Positions 33,933 to 46,900 of a stretch of DNA of 64,000 bases are shown one piece after another; the first letter of the stretch is position 1; every line of letters begins with the position of its first letter. Source of the stretch: Tetrahymena elliotti 4EA (taxonomy: Eukaryota; Ciliophora; Oligohymenophorea; Hymenostomatida; Tetrahymenidae); the NCBI GenBank assembly GCA_000231825.2, contig JH720390.1, forward strand, positions 1-64,000, in the 5' to 3' direction. A model generated the notes under the pieces. It saw nothing but the letters and a program-made list of their open reading frames with translations, searched no databases and was not told the DNA's origin. A program made the position numbers and the translations under genes.

Positions 33933-35159
33933 ATGCATATTCCAAAAATAGCTTGCGTTCTTATTTCTTTTGTAATAACAGCTACTTCTTTATTAGCTTT
34001 GTGGGTATGTTACTAATAAGCATATCATGTGAATATTAAAACCATGGCTTATTAGCTTTAAGAGTTGAAACATAATCTTCAGAAAAATTACATCACAAAT
34101 TTAAGAATAATTGATCATAAAAGTAGTTGTAATGAAAACGAATAAGTTGTAGAAGGAATAATTTATGATAATCAAAAGGAGTATAAATTATAGTATCTTG
34201 TAGTAGACCATTAAAATAACACAGGTTAAGTTGTTTAGATATGCTAGTAGAGTCGTTATGATAGCAGTTTTGCTTCATCTTTACAAAATAAAGGTAATTA
34301 AACAGAGTAAGAGATAAAAAAATGTGATTATAAAGGAGTTAAAGTAGGAGCTAAGGATTTAAATCAATGCCCAATTTCAAACATCTAGTTTTCTTCTGAA
34401 GAATCTATTGAAGGATATGAAAAAATTGATATTGAAGGCAACACAAAAACAAAACTTTTTATCCTAAGAAATAAATTAAGCTCTACACCTTTAGTTGGAT
34501 TAAATCTAAAATAAAAAGGAGAAATACCATTTTTAAACTAAGCTGCAAATTTAATTTATAATATGAAGAATATTTGCTAGGAGAAATATATGAGCTATGA
34601 AAGTTTATGCTAATTTGAATCAAATCCAAGTCTTTATAAACTAGAAATCATATAAGAAAGTTAATATCCTATGGATTAAGAATGCTCTGAATTAGAAGTA
34701 CTCAATTTTGACAAGAATAACTTATATTTAAATGGCTCTTTTATAAAATTGTTTGATTATATCTTAGCTCATGCAATGCTAATTTTTAACATCTTGATTA
34801 TCATAATATCTATTATCATAATCTTCCATGCAACTATCTACATAAGTTTATTTACCTAGTATATAAAGCCAACTATTGTGAATTTAATTTACTTCTATTT
34901 GATAAAATATGATTATGAGTATCTCAATACTGTTGTTGAAAAAAATTGCTTTTATGGAGAGAATTTATTTGATGATTTTTAAACCTAATCGAAAGAGCTT
35001 GTTTACTATTTGAATATATACTATATGCTTTAAGGTGCACTTATAGTTTTGGCTATCATTCTGGGAATATTCTTTAGCAAAGGTAAAGAATAAGAAGTAA
35101 ATCAAAGTGAAAATAAATTCAGCAGAATTAATGAAGAAGAAATGACATTCACTAATTGA
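33933..35159 (+). CDS. Three-helix membrane protein, unknown
   Basis: Single exon, 408 residues, TGA 35157-35159. A hydrophobic segment lies at residues 5-26 (ACVLISFVITATSLLALWV), either a signal anchor or uncleaved signal peptide. A polar region of ~230 residues with about eight Cys follows, then a strong helix near residues 270-300 (AMLIFNILIIIISIIIIFHA) and a third near residues 365-385 (GALIVLAIILGIFFSK), and an acidic tail. The Cys-containing loop is probably lumenal or extracellular. This layout is common among ciliate-specific membrane proteins; I do not recognise a named family. Confidence 0.85.
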
Positions 35160-35658
35160 TTAATAAAAAATAAATTGTTAAGAAAATCAAATTAAATTTT
35201 TTTAAATAAAGTAAAAATAATTTATATTTTATAAATGTAATAAATTCTTAGGAAGATTTTGAATGTATCATTAAATATTTTGGATTTTTTAATAAACAAT
35301 TTTTGATTTTACAGAAACGAGACCAAACTTCTCAAAGCATCGCCAGTATCCTTCAGAAAATTAAAAACTTAACTTGGTTTTCAAAAAAGATTTTCTAGAA
35401 AATTAAAATATTATTTTTCTTAAAATAATTTATTGTGGTAAAGAATCTGAAAAAAGAAACAAGAAGACATGGCTAAGATTCTAGTATTTTATAGTATTAA
35501 AAATATGAAATTTAACACTAATTTATAATATGTATTTATATTTAGAAACTTTGATCATTTTAATGTGTTTATGACAGACAATATAAGATTCTAAAAAGAT
35601 TTAATTTTTAAGTCCTATATTATTATTTTCACAAAATAAAAAGAATCAAATTTCACAA
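35160..35658. other. Intergenic
   Basis: AT-rich spacer; nothing recognised. Confidence 0.55.
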
Positions 35659-37327
35659 ATGAATTCTCAAGCTAGCTAATCTGTAGACCCATAGATATAA
35701 TTAAACATGCAAGCAAATAGCAAAATCATAGTGGCTGAAAATGCAATAAATAGTCAAGGATTTTAATAGGAGGATTAAACATTTGAGTAAATCTAGATTC
35801 CATCAAATGTGAGATTATAGAGTTAATAAAACAAAATATTATTGAAAATGATATTTATTGTTTTTAAATTCAATATGCAAATCACCTGACTTTATTTTTA
35901 ATTAATATGAAATAGAATTAAAGAAAGAAATAAATTGGCCACATTCCTATTCGAATTAAATTCTAAAAATAGACTTGAAAAAGAAGTTGATGGTGATGGT
36001 AGAAGATTTAAAATTACCAAAATAAATTGAATTATTCCTAAGAGATATTTAAAATAAATTTAATAAAACAGCAATCAAAAGTTTCGGCAAATTTGAGCAT
36101 GTATGAGTAATACAAGAATGGTTAAATTTAATCTAATCTGTATGGAAATATTGGTTTAACAGCTAGTTTATGGAAATTTGAAGCAGACATTACAAACTTT
36201 ACCAAAAACTGTTTAAGAGCAAAATACACATAAAAAGTGATATTGAAATTATCTAGAAATAAATGGTTTTTAAAAATATTTATTTTTTAAAAATAATAAA
36301 AAGGACATTGTATCTAGCTAATATTTTAAGATCAAAAAATTTTCTTTTAACTTTTAGTTGAAAAATTTGAATGAAATTAAGATGAAACCTTCAATTGAGT
36401 TTAGTCAAAATAATATTGATTTCAGAGTAAAATTTGACATTATTTTTATCTTAAAATTAATTTATTCATACTAAAGTTAGAGGGAACTATCTAGCAAAAA
36501 GATTAAAAGTAAAAGACAGCTTTGCATGAGTTTTCAGCAGACATAACTCATGTTTTAAATCCTTATGATAAATTATATTTTGAAGTAACTTTTAAGTGAA
36601 ATTAGTTATGAATTAAAATTAATTTAATAACTTAAAAAGACTATTTTTGGAAAGAGAAACAATAAAAATGTTGACTTGCAGTTTAATACTTACTATTTGA
36701 AAGATAAAAATGTTTTCAATTCAAGGTAATCTATTATTTTGTAAGAAAAATAGATCAAGTTTAAAGAATTGTCCTTTAAATATTAAAATGAAAATGTTTT
36801 TGAATTATGCAGTGGATAGTAATTTACTTAATTTAATCAATGAACAAATTAAAAATTTTTTTATTTTTAGTAATCATTTAGAAAATACTATATGGTATTC
36901 AAGTATCCAAAGATTTAAAAACTATGATATTGGTTTGAATATTTAAAAGTAAAATAGACATACAAGAACCAAAAAAGATTCTAATCCTGAAGATGAAAGC
37001 AGTTCCTTTTTCAATTAAAATAATGGAACTTCTATTAATTTCATGTGTAAATTTAAAAAATTGTCATTTGCTCCTAATTTAACTGCTCAATTCCACCTCG
37101 AAAATTTCAATTACTTTTCCTTACAGTGTAAATACAAACTTAATAATAAAAATATGCTAGAAACTGTTTTTAAGGTAGCTTTTTAGAAAAATAAATATAA
37201 ATTAACACATTTTAATTTATTGAAAATATAGCTTCCATTGCTAAATGAAGGATATTCCAGCAAATTTAATGGAGAAAATAATCTCAAAATGCTTCCATTT
37301 TTCTTAACTTTAAAGCTATCCGAATGA
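35659..37327 (+). CDS. Multi-exon protein with beta-barrel-like strands
   Basis: Best model has seven exons: 35659-35821, 35924-35998, 36043-36236, 36358-36426, 36477-36584, 36640-36818, 36871-37327, giving 414 residues. The first two junctions are uncertain because other GT/AG pairs nearby also keep a frame. After a Gln-rich N-terminus (~50 residues) the protein is a chain of short alternating polar/hydrophobic segments separated by turns (QIQSNLYGNIGLTASLWKF, SADITHVLNPYDKLYFETIF, KNVDLQFNTYYLKD, FNYFSLQCKYKL, and the end MLPFFLTLKLSE). That is the look of a transmembrane beta-barrel of the mitochondrial porin/Tom40 type, and the last strand resembles a C-terminal sorting signal. No family motif confirms it. 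Confidence 0.6.
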
Positions 37328-37760
37328 CTAAATTTTAAATTTATCCTAATTAAACATTTAAATATTAAAATATTTATTTATTTTAGTTGATTGTTTCAAT
37401 CATTCATATAGCTCTATGCATGCATGTAAAATATTTATTTCAATTATTTTCATTAAAGTAATTAACTAAGCCTTTATTCAGTTTTAAAGTAAAGCATTTA
37501 AATCAAAAATAACTTTTCGGCATAAATAAATATTCAAATCAATGTAGAGAAAGTATTTGCTTAATATTACAGTTTTCTAAGCTTTGAATCTATTTAAATT
37601 TATAGACGTGGTAGGAAACTCTATAATAATATAAATAGCTATGTTAATAATTAATTTAAGTTGGATAAAAAAAGATAGCTTTTTAACAATTTAACTTGAT
37701 GATTTAATGATATTTTAACAAGATGAATTATTATAAAAAAATAAATAAAAAATGATTTCT
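37328..37760. other. Intergenic between convergent genes
   Basis: AT-rich spacer between the 3' ends of two convergent genes; nothing recognised. Confidence 0.55.
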
Positions 37761-39306
37761 TCATTTTCTATTGCTTTTTTATGACAATTTAGATGATTCA
37801 TTTTTTTTAGGAGATCTTGATCTACTTCTAGATTATCTTCTTTTACGTTATGGTGTTGATGATAATGAAGAAGCAGAAGATTGTTATCCACTCTCCTAAT
37901 CTGATGATTTTTATTTAGATTAGCTAGATAGAGATTCATTAGAAGATGATTTTGATCTACCAGATGACTTGGAGGAATCTCTTTATTTCTTTTAAAGCTT
38001 ATTTTTATCTTTAGTGTCTTAAGGAGAGTTGGAGGATTATCTTCTTTATCTCAATGGTTTTTCATTTCTCTTTTCATCATCAGATTAATTAGATTTATTT
38101 GTTCTACCTTCATTTCTATTTCTCCTTTTATCTTATTCTGATGAAGGACTTCTTCTATTTCTGTATGATTTATTTTTATCCTATGAGTAATAGTCTCTTT
38201 GTCTAGATTATTGATTTTTGCTATCATTTGCTTTTTTATCTGTTGAAATTTCTCCACTACTTAAAGAACTATTTGATCTGGCTTAACGTTTATCATCTCT
38301 TGATTCCTTTCTTGATCTATTCTTTTATTCATTTTATCTCTTTGGTGATTTGCTTTCACTTTAGTATCTCTTAGATGAACCTTTTTGCTATTTATTATCT
38401 TGTCTTTCATCATCACTGCTAGCTTCACTTCCACTGCTACTTGATGAATTACTGCGTTTCTTTTTTAGATTTTTCTTTTCCTTTTTCTCGGCTTTCAATT
38501 TTTTCTTTTCTTCTTTCCTTTTTTGTTTTTCTTCTCTTTTCTTCTATCTTTTTTCTTCAATTTTTTTTTCAACATAATCTCTAATTCTTTCAGTTTTCTT
38601 AACCTCTTTTTCATATTCTCTTTCCATTTTTTCTCTCTTTTATCCATCAAAATCTAAATTCAACAAAAACAATAAATTTACAAAACCTATTTAAAATCTA
38701 ATTTATCTTACCAAAAGCTTTTCCTGATGTATATTCACCTTTAATTTAAAATGCATCTTTCATCTTTTCATATTCATTTTGTTTTGCTACAGTTTTAGAG
38801 TGATCATTCTTAGTCCTTTTTAAAAATTAATACTTTAATTTTTTTAGCCTTAATAAAATCAATAATTTACAAATCAATTTCACCCTTTTCCATCTTGCTT
38901 CTCAATTTTTCTTCCAACTTCTTCAACTTTTCTTCAATCTTTTCTTCACTTTCTCTAATAATAGTAAATTTAAAATTTATTAAATATGATTTGGCCTAAC
39001 TATTTAAAAATGTACCCAAGTTCCTCTAATTTTTCTCTTAATTCCATTAACTTTACTTAAATTTCTCTCTTTTTTTCATGCTCAATAATTTCTGGATTTG
39101 CCTTTCTGATTTCAATAGGTTTTTCCTGTTTTTTGAATGAAATTATTACTCTAAACTAGAATCATTTATTTTACATGAATTTCTTTAAGCTTTTTAAGGA
39201 AATCATCTCTACTTCTAAGATCTTTTTTAAAATGACTCAGATTTCTTTAAATATACCCAGAAGTACCAGAACCTCTGGGAGTTTGCAAACCAATACCGTT
39301 ATACAT
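37761..39306 (-). CDS. CWC21: CWC21/SRRM2-type spliceosomal protein
   Basis: Five exons on the minus strand: 39306-39175, 39125-39016, 38954-38871, 38815-38712, 38653-37761; phases agree, 440 residues. The N-terminus [20 protein letters not shown] with RNLSHF is the nearly invariant start of Cwc21/SRRM2, which contacts Prp8 and Snu114 in the activated spliceosome. The cwf21 domain follows (PEIIEHEKKREIQ, ELREKLEELG, EEKIEEKLKKLEEKL), then a Lys-rich THQ..E-like helix (HSKTVAKQNEYEKMKDAF). The last ~290 residues are a charged Lys/Glu then Ser/Arg-rich region, as in SRRM2 but much shorter. In a genome with several introns per gene such a factor is expected to be essential and nuclear. Confidence 0.92.
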
Positions 39307-41254
39307 ATTATTTCAATTTATCCTAACTAAAATAAACTAATTAAAAGACTAATATTATTATTATACTAATTTTTGATCGTAAAATTAAAATATAGAGGTT
39401 TCGTCTACTTAAGATAAGCTTAATTATTGATATAAATATAAATCTTGTTATCTATCTATATATTTGTAAATAGATTTTTTAATTTATGGAAATATATCAA
39501 TTTATATTATAATTAGGATCATAACTAACTCCCAGTGAATTGATAAGAATTATGAGGATACAATAAATAAATTAATAAGTTAATAAGAATTTTTGAAATA
39601 AGAAAAAAGAAAAAAGAGGAAAAAAAAATTATAAATAATTAATCAGTTCAAAGATATTGAAAGGAAAAAAAATTCAAAATAAAAAGTATGCTCAAGAAAA
39701 ATTGAAACAAATATCTTAAAAATAATAAAATCTAAATAAGTTTTTAAATCTCCTGTGATTGCTTCAAAAGCAACACATTATGGCTATCTTAAATGTAGAG
39801 ATAAATACTTCCTTTTACTTTTATCCATCTTCTGTAAAATAGTATTTGAAACCTACAGCCAAAGATCCATAATACCCATCCACCAATCAATTTGAAAATT
39901 TTCAAAACCAATTATTTTAAGATTTCTTCAATAAAAATATCTTTTTCACTAACATGCTAAATAAATTGAACTGGAATTTGCTTTGAATTAGTTTTTCAGG
40001 CCATAATCTTTTAAAAAAGTTTTTAAAATTAAAAAAAAATAACAACTGCAGCATAACTCGAGCTAACAAATGTTAATACTGCAAAAAAAAAAGAGATTAA
40101 CCTTTTCAAAGCAAATTAAAATCCTTGCCCTCTCCAAAAATCCTCCAGTTCAATAGTTTTTGCAATCATATATTAACATATATAAAAAGTATTTTTTAAG
40201 AAAAATTAGATAGCACAAAAGAGACTCAATAATAAAAAGAAAAAGAAAAAATAAATAAAAATATAAAAGAAATTAAGAAAAAAATAATTCAAAATACAAA
40301 AACAGATCTTAAAAACAGAAGAAATCATCTTGCATCTAATAAAAAATCTAGAAAAAACTAATAAAAAAACAGAAAATAACTAAATAGTAAACTAAAAATC
40401 TAATCAGATTAAAAGAAATTAAATTAAAAATAAAACGAAACAATAAAAATACAAAATTAAAACAAAAAATAAAATAAATAAAAATTCCATTATATAATCA
40501 TACGTTTTACACTCATTCAATTTCTTAATTATAATTATATGCAATTACATCATTTTATTTTAATTTGAAATTAAAAAATTTTGTGGAATTTTACAAAGTA
40601 ATAAAGGTATTAAATGCATTCTATTAAATGCCCATAGTTTAAATTTATGGGATTTATAAGAAAAATGTTTTATAATTTATTAAGGACAAACTCAAAATAT
40701 AAAGTTGAGGTTTTGATTTTTGGTAAAATTTAAAATAAAAAAAATGAAAACTTGAATTACAAATATTTCTGATAAAAATAGATTTTTATAAATTATAAAT
40801 AATGTATGTGTTTAATTTTCTGAAGATGAATAATATCAAATTTTAGCATGCTTGAATTTAAGGTATATTTTATAAATTATATATGTAATTTAGAACTAAA
40901 TAGCAAAGAATAAAAATTTTGTTTCTTGAAAAAAAGAAGATAAACAAGTTCAGTTTTAAAGAAGTTAATTGAAAAAGAAAAATAATCAGTAGTTTTCTTA
41001 CATACAAAAAGAAATTTTGAAATATACTACTGAAGATTTGTAAACTTACAGGCTGAAATTCATTTTAATTTAGTGATTCATTGTTAGCTCAATGAATGGA
41101 GATAAAAACTAAAGATACAGTACGTGAAATTAATAAGATTGGTTTATTTATTAGTATTTTCTAATAAAGCAGACTTTTGAAACAAGCTTTGCACAAAATT
41201 AAAATAGTTTGTGTTTTTATTAATTAAAGGTAAAAAAAACTTAATTTTCAAAAA
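39307..41254. other. Spacer, mostly featureless
   Basis: About 1.9 kb of AT-rich sequence between divergent genes. It contains the promoters of CWC21 and the pseudokinase. A doubtful small minus-strand gene at 39764-40169 is listed separately. The section around 40200-40480 is an A-rich purine run on the plus strand. Confidence 0.5.
39764..40169 (-). CDS. Doubtful small membrane protein gene
   Basis: The minus strand opens with ATG at 40169 and reads MIAKTIELEDFWRGQGF, then a hydrophobic helix (LISFFFAVLTFVSS). Coding-like pieces follow (NYGLKNQFKANSSSIYLAC, then FKYYFTEDGQKQKEVFIST ending CCF and TGA 39766-39764). One set of GT-AG junctions joining these keeps frame and gives ~85 residues, but other choices are nearly as good. 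The local GC content is above that of flanking spacer, which supports a gene. Function unknown. Confidence 0.35.
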
Positions 41255-43481
41255 ATGCAAGAAAAAAATAGCTTAAGAGGATATCACATCTTAGAACATA
41301 AAGGAAAGGGGACTCTTTTTTAAAACTTTCTTGTTGAAAGGGATAATAGGAAGTACATATTGAAAGTCTTTAACAAGAATAATGATGAAAATACAGAGAG
41401 CAAAGTAGAGTGGATTTTAGATAAGTTTCAAAAGAATGATGGAGTTTACAATAACCATTTATAGAAAATAATTGATGTTTTTCACAATGTATAGCAAAAG
41501 TATTTTGTAGTAGAATATTTTGAAGAAGGAAATATTTTAGAATATATGGTGAACAATAACTTGAGCAGACTAGACTTGAAATTAGCAGTTAAAGTTCTTG
41601 CAGATGTATTTAGAGGTGTCAGTCGCCTTCATGAGAAAAAGCAATATCATATGAATTTGAGACTTGAAAATATTTACTTTAGAAATAATTTCTAAAGTTT
41701 ATCAGTATGCGATTATAGAATTCTTTACATTGATAAGATTATTAATTATTATTTTGCTAATGAATACCTCCCTCCTGAAATGATAGGAAAGGGAACTATT
41801 GATTTAAAAAGCGAAATTTGGACTTTTGGTGTTATATTTTTTGTGCTTGTGTTTGGCTAATTTCCATTTGTTGATATGTAAGAGATCGAAGATTACACTC
41901 TGAAAAGCAACTTTAACTTAAAGAAGATTTTGAAAGACAAATAAATTCTAGATTTAGACTCTGATCCTAACTATGTCCCTAACAAAGAGTTTTATTTGTA
42001 GATTTAAGAGCATTATGAAAAGCTCAATAATTTTTTCACTAAAATTTTTGAGTATAATTAAGCTAAAAGAATGTCTTATATTTAACTTTCTTAAGATCCT
42101 ATTTTTACAAGTAAATATACAAAGATAAATTTATTTTCTCCAATTAATTTGCATGTTCAGCTTAATTTATAATTTTTTACATTGAATAAAATTATTTTTA
42201 ACAAATATAGTTGGGTACTTTTAAAATTTATAAAAGGAGAGGGAAATTTATGAATAGCTAGGTACTGATAGCTTCAGAGAGTCCAAGCGTAAGGAGAGCT
42301 CTGAAGTTGGAGACGATTAGTAAGATGATAGTACTGAGGAATCAGTTCAAGATAAAAAATATATTTATGACATGGAGTTAGAAGGAGCTAAAAAAGGTGT
42401 TGAATTTAAAAATTAGTCTAAGGGAAGTTTAGGTGAAGAAATCGATTCCAAGACTGTAGCAAATTATATGAATTAGTATCCTAAAAACTAATCAATATAT
42501 GTTTATAGTTAGTAGCAGAGCTAGTAAGCGATAGAAAACTCGTAATTAGAAGTTTCTATGCTTATTTCATACTATAATAGTTCTTAGATAATCAAAGACA
42601 ACACAAACAGCATAAATGAATTGTAATATTTCTACTCAGTCCATTTTTCAAGGTAATTAATTAAAAAGATAGAAGGCAAAAAACTGCACACAACACTAAC
42701 TAATTCTTTAGAAAATTAAATATTTATTTTGTCTAATTTTAAATGAAAAAATTTTATAATTTAGGCACGAATTTCTATTGCACACCCTAGAATAAATTTT
42801 GGATTCTAATAATTTTAAATACAAATAAAAAATTGTCATTAAGTATTTCTTGACAAAGTGTGCTCTCCATTTTGGATAAGATAGTTTATAGTTAGATGAT
42901 ACTAATTAGTTTTATTCAGTCATTTGGGAATTATGGTAGAAATCAGAGCATAAAAAGGTTTGTTTTTATTTTGTTCTTAATGATATTTTAATTAAAATCT
43001 TTCTCTAAAGAATTAAAAATAGTATTTGAGTAACTTTGTTAAAAAAATTAAAGTTGATTTGTTTCATAGCTACCTTCAGCTACTTGGAGTTAAAAAAACT
43101 TAGCTTGCTTAAAATGATCAAGAAGAAGTAGTACATACTCTAAATGGCACAGAAGACTTTAAAATTCATATCAAAAAAGCTTTTAGAAAAGTGCTTACAA
43201 GTTTCTAAAAATCCATAGATAAAATAATCTAAGAAAAGAAAGATTTATCCTAAGACAAAGTTGCCGAATTGAAAAGGTTCTAACTTAAATTAATTATTTG
43301 TGCAAGCGCTAACAGATGTTTCATTCACGATAGACTTCAAGACATATTCCCTTAATATATGAACAAGTATAAAACATATTAGCTTAGCTCGTTTAATGAG
43401 TGGATAGAAAATATGAATATTAGTGAATTAGATGAACAAATCATAAGTATCCCCTAGCACTTTTACAGAAATACCAATTGA
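41255..43481 (+). CDS. ULK-like pseudokinase
   Basis: Four exons: 41255-42110, 42211-42652, 42765-42957, 43011-43481; phases agree, 653 residues. Residues ~10-285 are a protein kinase fold: glycine loop GKGTLF, Lys37 in YILKVF, EYFEEGNILEYM hinge, PPEMIGKG and a W-F-G helix. Catalytic residues are lost: the HRD motif is HMN (132-134), so the Asp is absent, and DFG is CDYR (152-155), so the metal-binding loop is abnormal. Catalysis is unlikely; nucleotide binding through Lys37 may remain. A Ser/Glu linker follows, then a helical C-terminal domain beginning HEFLLHTLEQIL, which resembles the C-terminal domain of the intact kinase at 54250-56501 ([11 protein letters not shown]). It is probably a degenerate paralogue acting as a scaffold or regulator. 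Coding-like sequence continues beyond the TGA. Confidence 0.88.
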
Positions 43482-44168
43482 TAAATTAATTCAGGTCAAG
43501 AAGGCAGGCTAGAGTTAGGATAAATAAAAATAGAAAGTTTTATTAAACTAATTAGAGCTAATTTAAAAATAAATTTTCAATACTAATTTTAATTTTATGC
43601 TTTTTAAATTTTAATTTATATTCGAATTTCAAATGTAACTATAAATATTCTTTCAAATTATTCATCAATTTGATTTTCTATTTTAATCTTTTTTTGATCC
43701 TCAAATATATTTTTTTTTTTTTAACTTTTAAGAGGATCTTTACAATTTACCTCTAGGTTTACCTTGTTTATTCATTATCTTACATTTTTGTGCCTGATAT
43801 TTACTCAGTACTAATTATTTTTATTATTTTTGTTGTTTGGTAATTAAATGATTATAATTATTTTTTTTTTTGGTATCAAACAAGCTTTTATGTTTATACA
43901 AAAAAAATTAAATATTACTATTCACAAAAAATTGCAAAAATATCATTAAACCTATAAAAACAAAAAGGAATTGAAAATAAAAAATAGTTTTCGTTAAAAA
44001 CATCTGATTGGGTCTTATAAAAAATACAATAAGCATTTTAAAATTAATAAATAAGCTATTTCTAAGCCATACACTAGTTGCGAAGTAACCAAAAAAAATA
44101 TTCTATTTTATAAATGTTTATTAATTGATTGATATAAATATATATTTATTTTATCTAAAAGATTAAAA
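43482..44168. other. Intergenic
   Basis: The first ~110 bp keep the kinase reading frame and look coding (see findings). The rest is AT-rich spacer with poly-T runs near 43709 and 43862. Confidence 0.5.
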
Positions 44169-46123
44169 ATGAACAGTCGAAGCAAGACTCTAGAAAAATC
44201 CAAAATTAAAGTTGAAGAATTCTCAAGAAAATCTAAGTTTTTGTGCTTGTTTTGTGGAGGAAAGAGTTGCTCTAAAGAAAATTTTTAGAAGAATCCTAAT
44301 AAAAATGCAATACATGGTCTCCATTCAGATTGGATTACGCCTGAAATATTAGCAATGCAAAGACCATCATCAAGAATTATAAAAGAATATGGGATAATAT
44401 AATAATTTTAGGAAGCTCATATCAAGGCAGTAATCAATTTGCAATTACCTGGTGAAGTAGATCCTTTTAATAAAAAAAATATTTTTTTCAAATTTGAACT
44501 CTCTTTTAATAATTCTTATAATAAATAGCATCCTTATTGTGGTGATAACATAATTAAAGAGAGTGGTTTTACTTATAAACCGGAAGAATTTACAGATCGT
44601 AAGCATCAAAATAATTATACTTTATAATTATCTTATGATTTGTGAAAATTAAAAGTATAATTTCTCTTTTAAAAAAAATAGATGGCATTTTCTACTTTAA
44701 TTTTGGGTGGACCGATATGGAGGTTACCAGTTTAGATCACATGATTAAAATACTAACGCATATAGATTTTATTATTAATTAAGGGATGAAAGTAATCAAA
44801 ATATTCTTGTTAGTATTTCAAATATTTTTAAGTTATTTTTTTTATAAGGTTTCAGTTCATTGCCATGCGGGTACTGGAAGAACAGGTCTTTTAATTGCTT
44901 CTTGGCTGATTCTTAAATTTAATATGACAGCAATAGAAGCAAGAGATTTATTTAGGTAAAAGAGAGCTGACAGTTTAACTAAATCAAAATAACTTGACTT
45001 CTTAAAAAAATTCGAAGCATGTAAATAATTAGTTTAATACTCTATTTTAATATTGATAAATTTGAACAGTCATAATTAACAGCAGGATAAGCTTTTAATA
45101 AATTAACTTTCTTAGAATTGAATAGTTAATTTAAGCTTAAGAAAAGCTAGTTTTTGGTAAAACAAAAATTTAATCAAGATATTAGCCTCACATCATGTTC
45201 TAAATCCTAGGTAGATTGGAGTTTTTACTAGAAAACAATAAAATAAATGCTTCATAGCTCTGTCATAGCTTCTTTGATATAAATAATAAAGATGCGTTTG
45301 GAAATAATTAATGGACCAATATTCAAGAATAATAAATTATACAACTCAAGGTATTAATTAATTAATGAAATAAATTTACAAACTGTTAAAACATTATTAA
45401 ATATAGGAATAAATAAATACATTTTAATGGTAATTTTCTCAATTTAGTGATGTGAGAGTTATCTCATAGGTTTTACTTGATTTCTTTGATCAAAAGAACC
45501 TTTAAGTTATAAAAAATGAATCAGCTATTAAACTGAATGAGTATTTAATAGAGTCACAAAGTATTGACATAGTTTTTGCAGATGAAAGCATAGTTTAGTT
45601 ACTTGGAAGATATGAGTATTCTATCCTATCAAAATTTTTAGAATTCATTTTGAGGAATTTTTATAAACATGAATTACAATTATAACTTGTCAACTAATTT
45701 ATTCTTAGAATATGCATTTCTGTACTTGGAAAGAGATAAGAATTAGATAACTTGTTTATAGAAAGATCTTTTCTCAATACAGAATGCTCTAATCAAGTAG
45801 TGATTAGTCTTTACCAATTCCTAAATGCTTGGCTTAATGAAATGGTATTAAATGATATGATAGATAATTCATACTTTGATAGAATTTTTAATAGAACTGC
45901 ATGTATAATAGAAGGTAAAGAGAAAAACCTTAGTTCTGAAAAGAAAAGCTCTAGACCATATAGCAGTACAATCAAAAAGAGCCTATAAACTAAACCAGAG
46001 TAAATATTAATAGGACATCATATAAAAAATGATTAATCTGAGTATCATAGCAGAAGGGTTATTAAATCTGAAATTAACTTTGTTAATATAAGCTAATAAT
46101 CAGGAAGCAAATAATTAATATGA
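44169..46123 (+). CDS. PTPDC1: PTPDC1-like dual-specificity phosphatase
   Basis: Six exons: 44169-44456, 44529-44598, 44682-44791, 44849-45031, 45070-45350, 45448-46123; phases agree, 535 residues. The N-terminus matches PTPDC1: CLFCGGKSC, NAIHGLHSDWITPEILAMQR, PSSRIIKEYGIIQQF, AVINLQLPGEH, CG, ESGFTYKPE, IFYFNFGWTD. The signature HCHAGTGRTG places the catalytic Cys at 161 and Arg at 167 (CX5R), with general-acid Asp in GWTD. In animals PTPDC1 localises to centrosomes and influences cilium length, a role that would suit a ciliate. The C-terminal ~300 residues are helical and not recognisable. The intron 45032-45069 is 38 nt. Confidence 0.9.
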
Positions 46124-46900
46124 TAAAACTGTGTGTGTGAACATGATTTAAACAGAAATAAATTTCAAAAAAATGTCTTAAAAAAGATAATTTTAAATTA
46201 TTTTTTAAATTTATTTTAATTGTAAATATAAATATAATAATCCATTAAATAATAATTGAATAGATTTAAGCGAATTAACCGAGATGATAATAAATTTCAA
46301 TAAATTATTAATTCGATATCTATTTATTTTTTAAATGTCAATCATAATAACTTTCTTGAAAAAATATAACTAAGGCTAAATAGATTAAACATAATAACAT
46401 TAATTACAAATAAGATGACTATCATTACAAACAATCAAGTCTTTATTTTAAGCTGTTTAGTAAATTTGTTTCAAAAAATAAATTGAATGAATTTTATTTT
46501 AGTTGATTAATAATATTATCTTTGTCATTTATTATTCTAAATTGCATTCAAAAGAATTTATTTTTAATTTAAAAAAATATTCTGATCAGAAAAATTAATG
46601 AAAATAATTACTTAATTTTCTATGGTAAATATTTTGATTTTTTTACTTACCAAAATAAAAAAGAAAACAAAAGTTGTATTTGTTACAAGATTAAATAAAA
46701 TTGTTATCAAATTTAAGAGGCATTAAGATTTTACTAGATATGTACAGAAAATAAATAAATAATATTTTATATAAATTTAATTTTTTTATATAAATAAAGA
46801 TTTTAGAGTAATTATTTTTGATAATTTTGAAAAATCAAAATCAATAAGTCTATCATTAGTTAGTTAGGTTCAATTTAAAAAAATTGTTATTCCTAAAAGG
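46124..46900. other. Intergenic between convergent genes
   Basis: AT-rich spacer between the 3' ends of convergent genes; nothing recognised. Confidence 0.55.
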
